DNA of 64,000 nucleotides from Phycomyces nitens (Eukaryota > Mucoromycota > Mucoromycetes > Mucorales > Phycomycetaceae): contig JAHRBC010000003.1 in NCBI GenBank assembly GCA_022702545.1, positions 7,874,001 to 7,938,000 of the forward strand, in the 5' to 3' direction. The translations under genes were made by a program, and so were the position numbers. Under the pieces are notes generated by a model that saw nothing but the letters and a program-made list of their open reading frames with translations, had not been told where the DNA came from and did not search any database. This document shows, piece by piece, positions 19,390-30,661 of the stretch (the stretch's first letter is position 1; the number at the start of each line of letters is the position of its first letter).

Positions 19390-19655
19390 GCCTTTGCGCC
19401 ACACTCCCGAAATGGACACTAGCTAGAAGACCAATACATCATAGCTATCTTTAGACTTTCCTTTCTTGTACACCCACCCGCCACAGTTACCAATCATTAT
19501 ATTTAGACACATCTTTATCCTAGCTAGAAAACATATAAATACCAGTAGAGCTTGATTGTAGAAAGATCAAGCGAACAACATCTTTTATTAAATAACTTAT
19601 CCTTGAAACTCCTGTTTCTGCCTCTTGCCTTGTCTGCTTAGATCAGTTCCTGACA
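19390..19655 (+). repeat. third, 5'-truncated LTR of the Gyp-3 family
   Basis: It matches the LTR from position 22 to the end. The junction is a 9-bp near-identity: the end of the previous LTR (TTCCTGACA) resembles LTR bases 13-21 (TTCCTAACA). It then abuts Gyp-4 integrase sequence. Confidence 0.9.
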
Positions 19656-19768
19656 GTTCTTGTGATTCAATTCTACTATGTGTTCTGCACCAAAGTGTCC
19701 AAAGAGATGCGCTTTTATTAATATATCTTTGCGCTCTTCTTCTGGAGGTGTCATATAGTCTATGGTAT
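19656..19768 (-). pseudogene. Gyp-4 integrase zinc-finger fragment
   Basis: IDYMTPPEEERKDILIKAH followed by LFGHFGAEHIVELNHKN is the N-terminal H-H part of an integrase HHCC domain. It continues the RNase H frame on the far side of CACTA-1. The core domain is lost at the LTR junction (19655/19656). Confidence 0.8.
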
Positions 19769-20020
19769 CACTGCAAAAATACCCCCGATTCCCATATGTG
19801 TAGTTGATACAGTAGGTATGGGATATAAAGGTCAATTTTCTAGCTCAGGCCCTTTTTTGTGAGTTCAGAGAGAAAAAATATTTTTGATGGATTTTATTGG
19901 GTGTAGGCGATTGTGTAGCATGAAAAAAATAATTATTAAACTCAAAGTATATCAAATAAACTGTACCTGAATATATCTTCTTTACTGTTAAACCAAAACA
20001 TTTCAATTATTTATTAAACA

Positions 20021-23000
20021 ATGGCTCCTATCTGTAAATCTACAAGAACAAAAGAATGTAGATGTTCTATTTGCAAGAACAAAGAGGGTGGATTTGATTT
20101 TCTCACAGCTCAAACATTTAAGCATCATATGCCTAAAGAAGATGCCAAAAACAGTTTTTTCGGTGGTAGATGTAAGATATATTTTATATTTTAATTTGAA
20201 AATTATTTAATTAATAATAAATACATTTTTGAATTAAATAGTAATGGAAATTGTTGATACTGAAGAGCAATACTTTGAGGCCGTAGACAATGTAGAGGCT
20301 ATGGATTTTGAGTCTGGTGGTAAGGATTTCTTAAAATTTTATTGTTTTTTTATTAAATTAATTTTTTTTACACCTGGGCAGACTTGGAAAACGGCGTTGA
20401 AGAATATGAGGGGGTACAAGAACCCATTAGAAACCTACCTCTCTCTGAGTCCGATGCCATTTTTGGTGCAGAGGATGAATGTAGCTCAGTTGGTGACTCT
20501 GACTCTGACTCTGACAGTGAAAGTGAAGACGAGATGAATGATGATGAAGGTCTGTATAGTATCTGAGCTGATAATCACTCTATCTATATAAATATTATAT
20601 ATTAATATGCTTTTTTTTTGATTAATATGTTTCTAGAATTCAACTCAGAATTGAGTTTCATTCATGGCTTTATAGTCAAGGCTCTTGCCCTGTTCATTTC
20701 CTTTTACGTTGTCAATGAAGGCGTGATTATCTTGATTGCAATTGTGAACAAGATCCTGGATTTTTTTGGCGATTCTTTCCGAGTCCCATCAAGTGTCTCT
20801 GGTCTCAAAAGTATGGCAGGAATGAATGCATTGACAAAGGGAATCAAGAAGTATGGCAGGAATGAATGCATTGACAAAAGGAATCAAAAAGTATGTTGCA
20901 TGTGGTGAATGTCACAGCATTTACGAGAACGATGGTGCACCTCTTTTCTGTACATTTGACAAGTTTGAAAACAGCGCCTTGTGTGGCCATGGCTTGTTCA
21001 AGTCCAATTTGTCATCTGTCCCAAAAAAATCGTATATCTACCAGTCAATCAAACACTCTATCCAAACACTCTTTTCTTGGCCTGATTTTGAATCACAGAT
21101 CAACTCTTGGAATCGTGGTCCCAAGGTGGAAAAGACTATGTTTGATATATATGATGGCGCGATGTGGAGCGAGTTGCCTGATGTGAATGGAATCCCCTTT
21201 GTTGACAGCAAGCGCTCTCTTATGCTGACATTAAACATTGACTGGTTCCAACCATTTGATGGTGTCACGTATTCTTGTGGTGCCATCTACCTTGCTGTCA
21301 ACAACCTTCCTCGTGATGTCAGATTCAAGAAGGAAAATATCATCCTCGTTGGTTTGATGCCTGGGCCCAGAGAAGCAAAAACCTCAGAGATAAATCACTA
21401 TCTCAAACCACTGGTCAATGAGTTGGAGGATCTCTATAAAGGAATCAGAATGAAGACTCATCAATGCCCATCTGGTGCAACTGTCCGTGCCGCTCTTTTC
21501 CTGGTCGCTTGTGACATCCCTGCTGCAAGGAAAGTATGTGGGTTCACATCCCATACAAGTACAAATGCTTGTCATAAGTGTAATCGTCGGTTCAATCGGT
21601 TAGCTGGAACGAACTCTGTTGATTATTCTGGATTTGATTTCTCAAAGTGGCTCCTTCGCACTAAGAATGATAATCGTAAGGATGCTGAGGTCTGGAGAAA
21701 TGCAGCCACTCAAGCTGAGAGGCAGCGCCTTGAAGTTGCCAGTGGTGTTCGCTGGTCTGAACTGCATCATCTCCAGTACTTTGACATTGTCCGCTGCACG
21801 ATCATTGATCCAATGCACAATCTCTTCTTAGGCACTGCCAAGAGGATGATGGAGAGATGGGTTGCAGATGGAGTAATCAACAATAAGAGTCTCGTTGCCA
21901 TGCAGAAGATGGTGGAAAAGATGGTGTTGCTGCCAGATTATACTCCATTAAAGACGAAGATTGCAAAGGGGTTCCCCTTCATGAAAGCTGATGAGTGGAA
22001 GTCGTGGTGTTTGGTATACTCTCCCGTGGTATTGAAGAACGTGCTGCCACTGCCAATGTTCAAAAATTGGATGTTTTTTGTAAATGCCTGCCGTTTTTTG
22101 ACCAAGCCAAGTATCTCTGAGGACGATATTGAGGAAGCGCATCGCAATCTGGAGCAGTTTGGCAAAGGTTGTGAGCAATTATATGAGTCTGACCTCCTCT
22201 CTCCCAACATGCACCTCCATCTTCACCTTCGTGAAATGGTTCTGGACTTTGGTCCAGTTTATGGCTACTGGCTTTTTGGTTTTGAGAGGTACAACAGTAT
22301 CCTCAAAAACATCAACACGAACAGGAAAGGTGGATTCGAGGCCACATACATGAGAAGCTTTGTTGAGGATACACGAAAGGCAGATTTTGTTTGTGGGTTT
22401 CTGAGCACAGCCAATGGATATCATTTGTCAGATATCTTTCGCATGTTTACCAATACCCCAGACACTATATCCACGCCAGCACATTCTCATTATTTCTCTA
22501 CCTTCTCATTGCCTGATTTTGTTGAATATGCTGAAAATCCATTGATAACAGTATATGGTAACGAGCCTTTGCCACCATCAACACTCCCATTGAAAAAGAA
22601 GCCCATGAGTATGATGAGTAGGGCAGAATATGACTGTTTGGTGGAATATTACCAGGTTGCCTACAATGACAGGTCCATCAAAGGCTGTAATGACACCATG
22701 GCTTCCTCTGCTTTTGTCAATGACTGGATCGAAATGCTCAAGTCTGTCAGTATTCTAGGCCAGATGTTCAAAGGAAGGAGTGGTAGAAATCAAAAAGGAT
22801 CATACATCCAAGCATTATTTGTTGAGGAAAAGACCGAGGCAGTGTACGCGTATGCTGGAGAGATTCAGTATCTATTTGTTCACGCATTTAGCCCTGCTGT
22901 TTCTTCTTCACATCGTGGAAATGCCTATAACAGTCAACACACCTTTGCTTTTGTGAACTGGTTCAAAACTACGTCAGACACCACCAGAGAGGCTGAAGGC

Positions 23001-23156
23001 ATTGAGATTCACAAGGACGAATTTTCAGCTCTTGACTTTCAAAGCATTCTTCCTGTCCATTGGATTCTCCTGCCTGTTGCAATTGTGGATTATAAATCTA
23101 GTAGTAACATTAACAAAAAACTAGTTGTCCCCTTGCCTAGAAAGGTTTTCGCCTAA
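20021..23156 (+). pseudogene. CACTA-1 tnp2-type transposase with a 40-bp frameshifting duplication
   Basis: Four exons are inferred: 20021-20171, 20242-20319, 20382-20549 and 20637-23156, with GT-AG introns all in phase 1. The N terminus has ECRCSICKNKEGGF...FKHH, a Cys-Cys-Cys-His motif, and exon 3 is acidic. The Transposase_21 (tnp2) core carries LNIDWFQPFDGVTYSCGAIY, NNLPRDVRF, GLMPGPREAKTSEINHYLKP and ACDIPAARK. It continues with IDPMHNLFLGTAKRMME and DFGPVYGYWLFGFERYN. A direct duplication of 40 bp (20809-20848 and 20849-20888) shifts the frame after GLKSMAGMNALTKGIKK, so the protein is truncated. Without the duplication the gene would encode about 958 residues, matching CACTA-2 and CACTA-3. 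Confidence 0.88.
20809..20888 (+). repeat. 40-bp tandem duplication inside CACTA-1 transposase
   Basis: Two adjacent 40-bp units begin AAGTATGGCAGG at 20809 and 20849 and differ at only two bases. Forty is not a multiple of three, so the duplication disrupts the reading frame. Confidence 0.95.
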
Positions 23157-23251
23157 ATATATTTATCTTATCTCTCTTGGTTTTAATTATAATTTTATAG
23201 GTTGTTTTGCGAATCATGTGTTTAAAAAGTAAAAAAGACAAAAACAAAGAT

Positions 23252-24482
23252 TTATTCATTTTTGAATGTCCAGACAGGCAAATTCAAAGTCAGGTGACTT
23301 GGGGCAGGAATCTCCTTGACTGATGTTTGCTGTCTGGGCATTCTTGTCTTTGTCTTTGGTCCAGACCGTTTCAGATCATCCTCTCTTGAAAAACGGTCAA
23401 TGACCTCCAGAAGCCGGTTCAACTATATTAAATTTATCAGTCTTTTATCAGCACTCAGCACATCACTCTACAAAATATTAATTACCTCATCGCTTCTCCA
23501 GCTGGGACGAGCAACATGGAGAACACGCATGGTGATACCAGGTGCAACGTCTTCCATGCCCGACTCACCATCAGACATCACATCCTTTTGGAGGACATGG
23601 AGATAGGCCATCTCCTCAGAGTTTTCAGGCTTATGGCCCATCTCCTCATCAATTGCCCTCCAGTGATGCTTGTAGACCACCACCCTGCGCGAGTGGATCT
23701 AGAAAAATTTTCAGATTAAGTCAAAAATATCATATTGTCTTTATACTAACCTCGACAAGCCTGCTGTTGGCCCGAACCTTTTTCTTCTTTGCAATAGACT
23801 GCTCTTCAGTCATCTTTGCAACGCGATGGTAGTACTTATAGTTATTTTTTAGTTTTTGCACTACCATGCCAGGCCAAAAACCAGCAGCACGAGGCTGTGA
23901 GAGAATGTAGTCTCTCATGTAGTTAATGACCCTGACATTGTCTGGGTGGTCAATCCTCTCATCCTTATTCCATTTCTGCTTGCCTTCGTTCTCAGCAATC
24001 AGAGCTGGATCTTCGGAGTCAAGGTATTTCTTCCACATCTTATTCTCAATAAGTTCCTGGATATAATTTGTGAGAAAATATTTTTTTACAAAACAATAAT
24101 AATATTCATACCAAGACAATCGCGCGCATATCACTGGGACTAATTGAGCTGGAGGGGCCACAGAAGGAACCATTCCAACGGAACCAGCTTGGCCAAGAGG
24201 GAGGTGGCTCTGGACACCACTGGCATGGGCTTCTATGAGTGTACTCATGGTCTTGTTGGTCTTGCCAGCGATGTCATAGACCATTCCCATTCTGGACTTG
24301 AGGAACCTCAAGTCTTCAAGGATAGCGGCCATTTCTGTCCTGCCTTGGCTACTTCCCTCACCAGTACTAGGAGATCTAGGCATAATCTCACGCTGGCTGA
24401 TACAACCAGCAACAACACGGTCAATTGGAGCAGCTGGATTTGCTCTGGCTTTGCGTCCTGAGTTTGCTTGGGTTGGGGACAT
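23252..24482 (-). CDS. CACTA-1 second gene: conserved partner protein of unknown function
   Basis: I do not recognise the family from outside this window, but the same gene sits in CACTA-2 and CACTA-3. The start at 24482 is followed by a Ser/Pro/Ala-rich N terminus and a helical segment (ILEDLRFLKSRMGMVYDIAG). A middle domain then has WNKDERIDHPDNVRVINYMR and KLKNNYKYYHRVAKM with a basic AKKKKVR run. An acidic VMSDGESGMEDV motif precedes ARPSWRSDE, and the protein ends PVWTFKNE. Introns 23701-23750 (GTTAGT...CTAG) and one after RPSWRSDE (ending at 23423) are clear. An intron near 24060-24111 is likely, but I could not settle its frame. The gene converges on the transposase. A DNA-binding or TnpA-like role is inference only. 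Confidence 0.7.
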
Positions 24483-26012
24483 TTTCTAAATAAATATTTT
24501 TAAAATAAAATAATAATAATACATAGATTAATATATTTTTATTATATATATCCTTGAATATATAGACTTACATAATAAGCTGTAGTAGTGGGTGTAGTGT
24601 CAGGTAAGAACAATAATATTACTTGTCAAAAAAACTATATTTATATATTGAAAAAAAGTATATTTTCGGAGTACAGCAAAATAAAATGAATTTGTGGACA
24701 CACAGTTTTCATAATCCCATTATTCTCATAATTTATTAGGGCTTACTATAATCTAAAAATGCGTATGGATTCTTTTTTCCCAATTTTCCCTTTTTCTCTT
24801 TCTTTTTTCTTTTTGCTTCTTTTTTCTTTTTGCTTCTTTTTTCTTTTTGCTTCTTTTATACTCTCTGGTAAGTATTTAAAAATTTTTCACGCAATTAAAA
24901 ACAACCTTTAACATTTTTTCAATTATCTAAAAGATGTCCTATAGTCACTTTTATTTATGCTTACACAAGAAAAACGTAAATAGACGCACTATTTTTTATT
25001 GCTGTTGCTAATCAGTAATCTTCATCTTGTAGATTCAAAAACAACTCCTTTCAATTGCAATGACCAAAGATGACAATGATGAAGTTGAATGGAGGGAATG
25101 TACTTGGTATGTTTGAATATTTTATCACTATTAATACTAATATATTCTGTCTTTACTATCAGCTCTTTATATTAAACAAAATTGCCGCGTTTTAACAAAG
25201 ATATGGAATACCCAACAAACCAGTTTGTCTTGGTAAGTAATCAGTCATTCCTATTACTTTTCTAACAGAAAATATAGATATCTTTTCTATTACACGTACA
25301 CATTTTTTGATGGCTATATCATTATCTATCATGAAATACTGTTTGGTATGCCTGAAAATTTGCTCTCAAGATATGGAGCATCTACTCTGTTCTGTCAACC
25401 ACTTCAGCCATTCAAAGCAGTAGTTAAAGAGTCGGCCATGCTCTCGACCCATGTTTTAAAAAGGTAAACATAAGTATACCGTGAATATAGCTATAGCCAT
25501 GAATCTAGACCAAATTACTAGGCTGTATATTATGAGAAAAAATTTTATCAATAAAAACATATTTGTAAACTATTTGCCATAATCTATTATAAAGAAGTAT
25601 ATAATAAATTACTAATTGAAAGTATTCAAAGCCTCAAAAATATTAAACAGCCAATAAATACACGTCTGGTGGAAGATAGTTGAATGGATAGACAAGGGAA
25701 AGTAATGAAAGTTGAATCTTGATCTGTCAAAAATAGATCTTATTATTGACCTTGAAATAATAATCCATGTAACGTTATACTGAAAAGAGATAAAATATAC
25801 ACTTTCAGTTACAGTTCTGTACCTCCTTGAGGTTAATGAGCCGACATGCCCAAAACTAGAGCATTATATCTGCCGAATTACTGCAACATCTCATATGACT
25901 TGTCATTCATATCTGGAGAGTAATATTTCTATTTAATTCTAGGATTTTTTATTTATTTGCCTCGGGATTTCACTTACTATCACATCTGGGAATCGTACAT
26001 TTTTTTGCAGTG
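24483..26012. other. right subterminal region of CACTA-1, no gene
   Basis: AT-rich DNA without a protein frame. It holds a microrepeat of TTTTTTCTTTTTGCTTC (three copies, about 24800-24856) and several GTAAGT-like signals. It ends at the CACTA terminus. Confidence 0.6.
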
Positions 26013-26721
26013 TATCCCTCTTTGTCTTGACCATAAATATTCTTTGGTCCTTTGGTTTAGATGTGTACTCAATTTGTTCAAACTTCGGATTCTGCTGAGC
26101 CTCTATTTTGTCTTGAGATGGCTTCAGTGCCTCATTACCCCCCTCCAGACTATTTTCTGGGGAAAATAGATGAGATAAAAAATCCGGTAACTTGTTGCTG
26201 ATGCCAGGTATGTGTACCACATCATAATTATAATCCAGTAATGTATTCATCCACTGGATCATCATGGGGTTTGCCACCTTTTGCGTGTGGATATATGTCA
26301 AAGCCTTGTGGTCAGTGTACAATGTGAATTTCTGTCCCCATAAGAATTTGTGGAATTTCTTAAGTGCGAATACCATGGCTAGTAGCTCACGTTTCGTCAT
26401 AGAATAATTACGTTCTGATTTTGATAAAGCTCTGGCTATAAATCCAATGTACTTCTTTTAGTCATTGATATTTTGATACAGAGTAGCACCAATTCCTAGA
26501 TTGGAAGTATCAGTGGCAACAAAGAATGGTTGAGATAAGTCAGGAAAGTGCAATATGGGATTTGTTTGCAAAATGGCTTTAAGCTGCTCAAACCTTTGTT
26601 GGTGATCATTATTCCAAATCTTGGATAAGCTACCAGCGTTTCTGAGAGCATCCAGTGGCGCAGTAATATGGGCTGCCACTGGTATGTATTCACGGAAACA
26701 ATTGATGACTCCTAGAAAGCT
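26013..26721 (-). pseudogene. Gyp-4 RT thumb and RNase H
   Basis: The frame reads SFLGVINCFREYIPVAAHI, then the RNase H with ATDTSNLGIGATLYQ, ARALSKSERNYSMTKRELLA and LYTDHKALTYIH. A TAA at 26458-26460 interrupts it in frame. The segment ends in a spacer (FSPENSLEGGNEALKPS) whose DNA duplicates a polypurine tract. CACTA-1 interrupts the element just after KTKRDT. Confidence 0.83.
26133..26151 (-). promoter_or_regulatory. internal polypurine tract copy in Gyp-4 pol
   Basis: AGTCTGGAGGGGGGTAATG on the minus strand is identical over 19 bases to the 3' polypurine tract and LTR border of Gyp-0 (2594-2612). Here it lies between RNase H and integrase, near the middle of the element. A central polypurine tract as a second plus-strand primer is a reasonable reading but unproven. 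Confidence 0.45.
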
Positions 26722-27207
26722 CTAGATGTCTTTTCCTGTCTTTGGTATAGGCCATTGCAGCACATTCGTGATCTTTCTTTGGTCAATTCGACTGCCTTGT
26801 GCGTCGACTGAGAATCCCAGTAAGTAGACTGACTTCTGGGCAAAATGACATTTGTTGGGGTTCAAAATTAGATTGACCTCCATCAATTTGTTGATAGCTT
26901 GACAAACATGATGGGTATGTTCCTCTAGATTCTTGGAGAAAATGACAATGTCATCCACAAATGTTTGTATAAAAGGCATGTCCTGAAATATCAAAGACAT
27001 GACTCTTTGGAACTTTGATGACAAGGGCTTGAGTCCAAAAGGACATCCCTGAAACATATTCTGCAGATTATTGTGTGTAAATGTCGTTTTATGTTGATCC
27101 TCTTTGCGTATTTGGAAGCAATGGAAGGCGCTTTTTAAATCAAGTGTAGAAAATACACTTGCTCCTGCTAGAGTATCGAAGATCTCTTGGATTAATGGCA
27201 AAGGGTA
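26722..27207 (-). pseudogene. Gyp-4 reverse transcriptase palm
   Basis: The segment from 27207 down gives YPLPLIQEIFDTLAGASVFS, TLDLKSAFHCFQIRKEDQHK, GCPFGLKPLSSKFQRVM and FVDDIVIFSKNLEEH (the catalytic Asp pair), then LLGFSVDAQGSRIDQRK. It is bounded by TGA (27208-27210, where relatives have Arg before YPLPL) and TAG (26722-26724, where Gln precedes SFLG). Both are single-transition stops. Confidence 0.85.
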
Positions 27208-29187
27208 TCAGTCATCAGGAAGCAATTTATTAATGTGCCGAGGATCAAGGCATGGTCTCTTGCCCATCTTGTTTCCTTGTGCATCTTTTTTGTCAGCCAG
27301 AGTCAGTGGACTGTTCCATGCTGAGTTTACTGTAGATTTCACAATAGTTCCTTCTTTCAGCCAATTATTAACGGCCTCATCTATGATGGGTCTTAATGCA
27401 TAGGGAATAGGATATTGTCTTTGGTACATAGTCGCAGCTTCTGGTGTGTGCAATGCCACCACCGATTCAGGTACTGTACAAAATGAATCTTTTGGTATTG
27501 CTTCATTAGCCTTAATATGTGGTGTGACTGCTGAGAAAAACTTTGCTCTTTCAGTCTCTGTGCCGTAGGGTGCATTGTTTGGCTCAATATCATCTATTAT
27601 AGGCTGTTCCTTTTTCATATTTTCTTTATAATCATTTGCATTCCAAGATGTGGCAACACCCGTAAAGGCTATTCCCATCTTTGGCATAATATCAAAACCA
27701 AGAATAAGATCAACACCTTCGATATTCATATCAATAAGTTCAAATTCATGTGTAAAAGAGTGGCCATTAGCGTAACTAACTAGCAAAGGAGATGTCTTTC
27801 CTATACGTTGCACGGATTGTGCTTTACTTGCAAATGTTATGTTTCCTTCAATTTTTGTAATAGGTAGACTTATGAGTTTATTATATAGTTCTACACTAAT
27901 ACACGAGACTTTGGCTCCAGAGTCCAGCAAGCCCATGAGCTGATGCTCATTCTGTAATAATACAGAGGTGTTTAGTGAGAATGGATTCAAATGATATTGT
28001 TCCTTATTTGTCTTACCTAGTGAGGTATACTCCAGTTCTTCGGACAGTTTGTCTACCATGCTGCCTCTTGATGTGCGTACAGCATGCACAGCCACATTGG
28101 GCTTGCACTGTTTATTCACAAAAGAGGTGTGGTATTCTGGGCATGTATGTCCTGGGCTCCATTGTCGGTGACAATGGTAGCATTCCTTGGCCTTGGCCTT
28201 TTCTGCACAACCGGAGATGATCCTACATCCCTCCGTGTTGTGGGTGGTATTCTTACCATGCTGAGTGCAGAAGAATCCTGCACTAGCTGGGGAACCCGAG
28301 GCTTTTCCAGAACGATGTCTGCTCGACCCGAACTGGAAAGACTGACCATCTGTGCGTTGGCATGAGCCAGTGTGGGTCTTCTCGGCCTTGGCTCTAATCC
28401 TCTTTATGGGGCAAGTCAGCGTGATTGCCAGATCCAGGACTTGTTGGACGGTCTGCGGCTTGTGGGAGTTGTGGGTCCACCAGGCAACATGGGTGGTTTG
28501 ATGGAAGTGCGGGGTGAGGGAAGCCAAGAACTGCAAGGCTACAATCATGTCATGCTTCACGTTGCCCTCGTGGCAAGTCCTCTGGAAACGGTGTCCATAC
28601 TCTTGGGCGGACTCGTCCTCTCTCATGGTCATGGTTAGCGCCTTGACCAACATTATCGCCTGCTGCTCCTCGGAGTCATAGTGCTGCTTGATCAGCACAT
28701 GGGCCTCCTCCCACTTGCAGTTCTTCAACGCCAATGTACTTTTGTACCAGGCGTCGTACTCATCCACCATGGCATTCGGGAGCCATTTTGACCAGGCAAT
28801 GTCAATGTGCTCCTTGCCAGTTGCGAGCACATTCTCAAACGCGGACAGGTAGAGCTCCACGTGTTGGTACACCTTGGCATCCGGGTTGGGGACAGAGTGA
28901 CCAGCCAGCTGGAACAATGGAATGTCCCTCAAGTTGATGGCAGTCCCGTTGGTGTTGGTTGGGATGGGCTCTTGGGCAGCCGCAAGGAGTGTCCAGAATC
29001 TGGCCAACTGGTTGTTGGCATCATCAACCTCCTTGCCAAGGGTCTTGGCAACCTCGTGGTCGTCCTTGTCAGTGGCCTCATCCATGGCAATCATAAGGTC
29101 CCAGGCCTTCTGCTCATACTTGCTGATCAATCTTTCAGCTACGGCTCTGGTGTGCTTGCACCTTTCTTCTCCAGAGACGGTGCCTTG
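27208..29187 (-). pseudogene. Gyp-4 Gag, protease and start of RT
   Basis: About 660 codons are open. The gag part has INLRDIPLFQLAGHSVPNPD and the MREDESAQEYGHRFQ segment. A nucleocapsid-like CYHCHRQWSPGHTC finger lies at about residues 336-349. The protease active site is MGLLDSGAKVSCIS (about 405-418), and the frame enters RT (DKKDAQGNKMGKRPCLDPRH). The 5' end is cut: the first codons lie in the CACTATGG end at 29188, so gag lacks its start. It resembles Gyp-5 gag in layout. Confidence 0.85.
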
Positions 29188-29570
29188 CACTATGGCAGAA
29201 GGACCGGTAGCTGTGCCAAAAACGGTAGCATAACTACCGGTTTTTATGATTTTAGAGCACTTTATCTCCGCAGATTGTGGTTGAAAGGTAATGTCATCAA
29301 TCCCGAATCATAAAAGTTGCATGGAATGTCTTTTCATCAGGCAATGAGGTAGTTGTAGTACTATAGAAAGTGCTCGTAAGTTTTTAGACAACCTTGTTTA
29401 TTGAAATGAGCATTTTATTTGGTGTTAAAGATGTTGTGCATTTTTGAGAAAAATAATTTTTCGCCTGTGTGAACAAAACGGTAGTTATGCTACGGTTTTT
29501 TTGAAACAATTTTTTTGTTTTTGACATTATTAGCCATTTTATTTTATTTTATTTGGTATTGATATTTATA
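29188..29570 (+). mobile_element. CACTA-4 type terminus inserted in Gyp-4 gag
   Basis: It begins CACTATGGCAGAAGGACC. The same roughly 380 bp occurs in reverse at 54108 going down, including the palindromic subterminal motif ACGGTAG-nn-CTACCGT near 29230 and 29495. The preceding 3 bases are TTG. A matching right end with TTG was not found, so the copy is incomplete or rearranged. Confidence 0.65.
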
Positions 29571-29597
29571 AGGAAAGAAAAAAGAAAAAGAAAATTT

Positions 29598-30660
29598 TTA
29601 TAAAGTGGCAAGATTCCCCATGGTCACACGCAGATTGTCATTAAACACGTAATATGGTGCAATGATAAAGAACTGATTACTACTTGGAGGGTACGGGATG
29701 AGCCCAACTTGATGCTGAATGTCATCCACATTAACAGCATATTTTGGCTGGGTTGTTTGTCCATTTGAGCTGTGTGACTGCCATATTACGATTGGCACAG
29801 ATGAGTCATGGGCTGCTGTACCATGCTCTTTCATCACTTCAATGAATGCCAGAAAGTGTGGTGTGCCATCAACCTCTTTATGCTCAAAATAAAATTCCAC
29901 AGTGCCAACAAACCAGCTTTGAATAGTTATATTGCGACGGCTAGATAAAAATATAAAAAATGTGAGTGATCTCTATTTTGTATTTTGACTAATACCAATA
30001 CTCACTTTCTGTATGGACAGGTGAACATCACATGATGATTGCCACGTCTGGTCTCGTTTTTTATTCTTCGGTATATACATGAAGAATGTACGGTTGAATT
30101 TTTCCAAAGACAAGAAGCAACAACAATCGTCGGGTCATCAAGTTCAATACTATTCATACCACTATTTCGCACATAGTACTTTGCCAAAGTATTCTTGACA
30201 ACAGGGCTGCTGACACCTTCCAAGTCATCATCATTTAAGCTGGCATGTCAGTTGAATGGCTCCCATAGCTGGGCAGCACTTACACCATCTGGAAGATCTA
30301 AGAAACTTGCTTCATTATATGTGGACGGCTGACTTGTACTAGGATAATTCTGAGAGCTGTTTGCTGAACTGACAAAGCTATGAACAGCAAAGTGCTCAAC
30401 AAGCAAACTGGCATTTCTACTGCCCTTCAAGTTTGACGTGATAAGCTTGGAGTATACTCTAATTACTTTTTCCATGGGTAGGTAAGAAATTATTTGACTA
30501 ATAATAGCAACAGCAGCAAAGACACTTCTTGGTCAATGATGACAAAATCAACTTACCTGTCATCAATGGTTGTGGCCAGTGAGGCACGGCTAGGATAATA
30601 GCACTCCACATTTACAAGTGCAAAAGAATGTGGTGTGCCAAGAATCTTCTTCAAGACACT
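29598..30660 (-). pseudogene. remnant of a diverged tnp2-like transposase C-terminal region
   Basis: Minus-strand frames at 30248-30475, 30002-30223 and 29598-29900 together resemble the C-terminal third of the CACTA transposases. They have a segment like LKNTLAKYY..W..I..R..R..H, then a 'FLAFIEVMKEHG' block where the intact copies have FAFV.W, then QVGLIPYPPSS and FIIAPYY where the others have ILPVHRILLPVAI. A stop and splice-like breaks separate them (30240). Similarity is structural and weak. It fits the CACTA-4 end at 29188. Confidence 0.4.
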
Positions 30661-30661
30661 T

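Larger units (their letters stand above)
14093..19655 (+). mobile_element. Gyp-3: Ty3 chromovirus with an extra partial LTR
   Basis: The order is LTR (14093-14379), gag, pol, LTR (19103-19389), then a third LTR lacking its first 21 bases (19390-19655). It is the same subfamily as Gyp-2 in protein and in LTR promoter architecture, but the LTRs are otherwise diverged. Left flank CAATC and right flank GTTCT do not match. The left neighbour is Gyp-1 protease and the right neighbour is Gyp-4 integrase, so the block is a recombination product and not a simple insertion. Pol contains three nonsense codons. Confidence 0.9.
19769..26012. mobile_element. CACTA-1: CACTA (EnSpm) DNA transposon, transposase broken
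   Basis: The 6244-bp element starts CACTGCAAAAAT and ends ATTTTTTTGCAGTG, with the 3-bp duplication TAT at 19766-19768 and 26013-26015. The empty site is known because it lies inside a Gyp-4 reading frame. It holds a tnp2-type transposase (+, 20021-23156) and a convergent second gene (-, 23252-24482). The right 1.5 kb beyond 24482 has no gene but includes a three-copy pyrimidine microrepeat at about 24800-24856. Confidence 0.92.
19656..29187 (-). mobile_element. Gyp-4: decayed minus-strand Ty3 element split by CACTA-1
   Basis: Gag, protease, RT, RNase H and the integrase finger read from 29187 down to 19656. CACTA-1 (19769-26012) interrupts it with a TAT duplication. The frame rejoins exactly (KTKRDT then IDYMTPPEEER) when it is removed. 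The 5' end is cut at 29188 by a CACTATGG terminus and the 3' end at 19656 by a Gyp-3-family LTR, so LTRs and integrase core are missing. Three in-frame stops are present. Confidence 0.87.
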
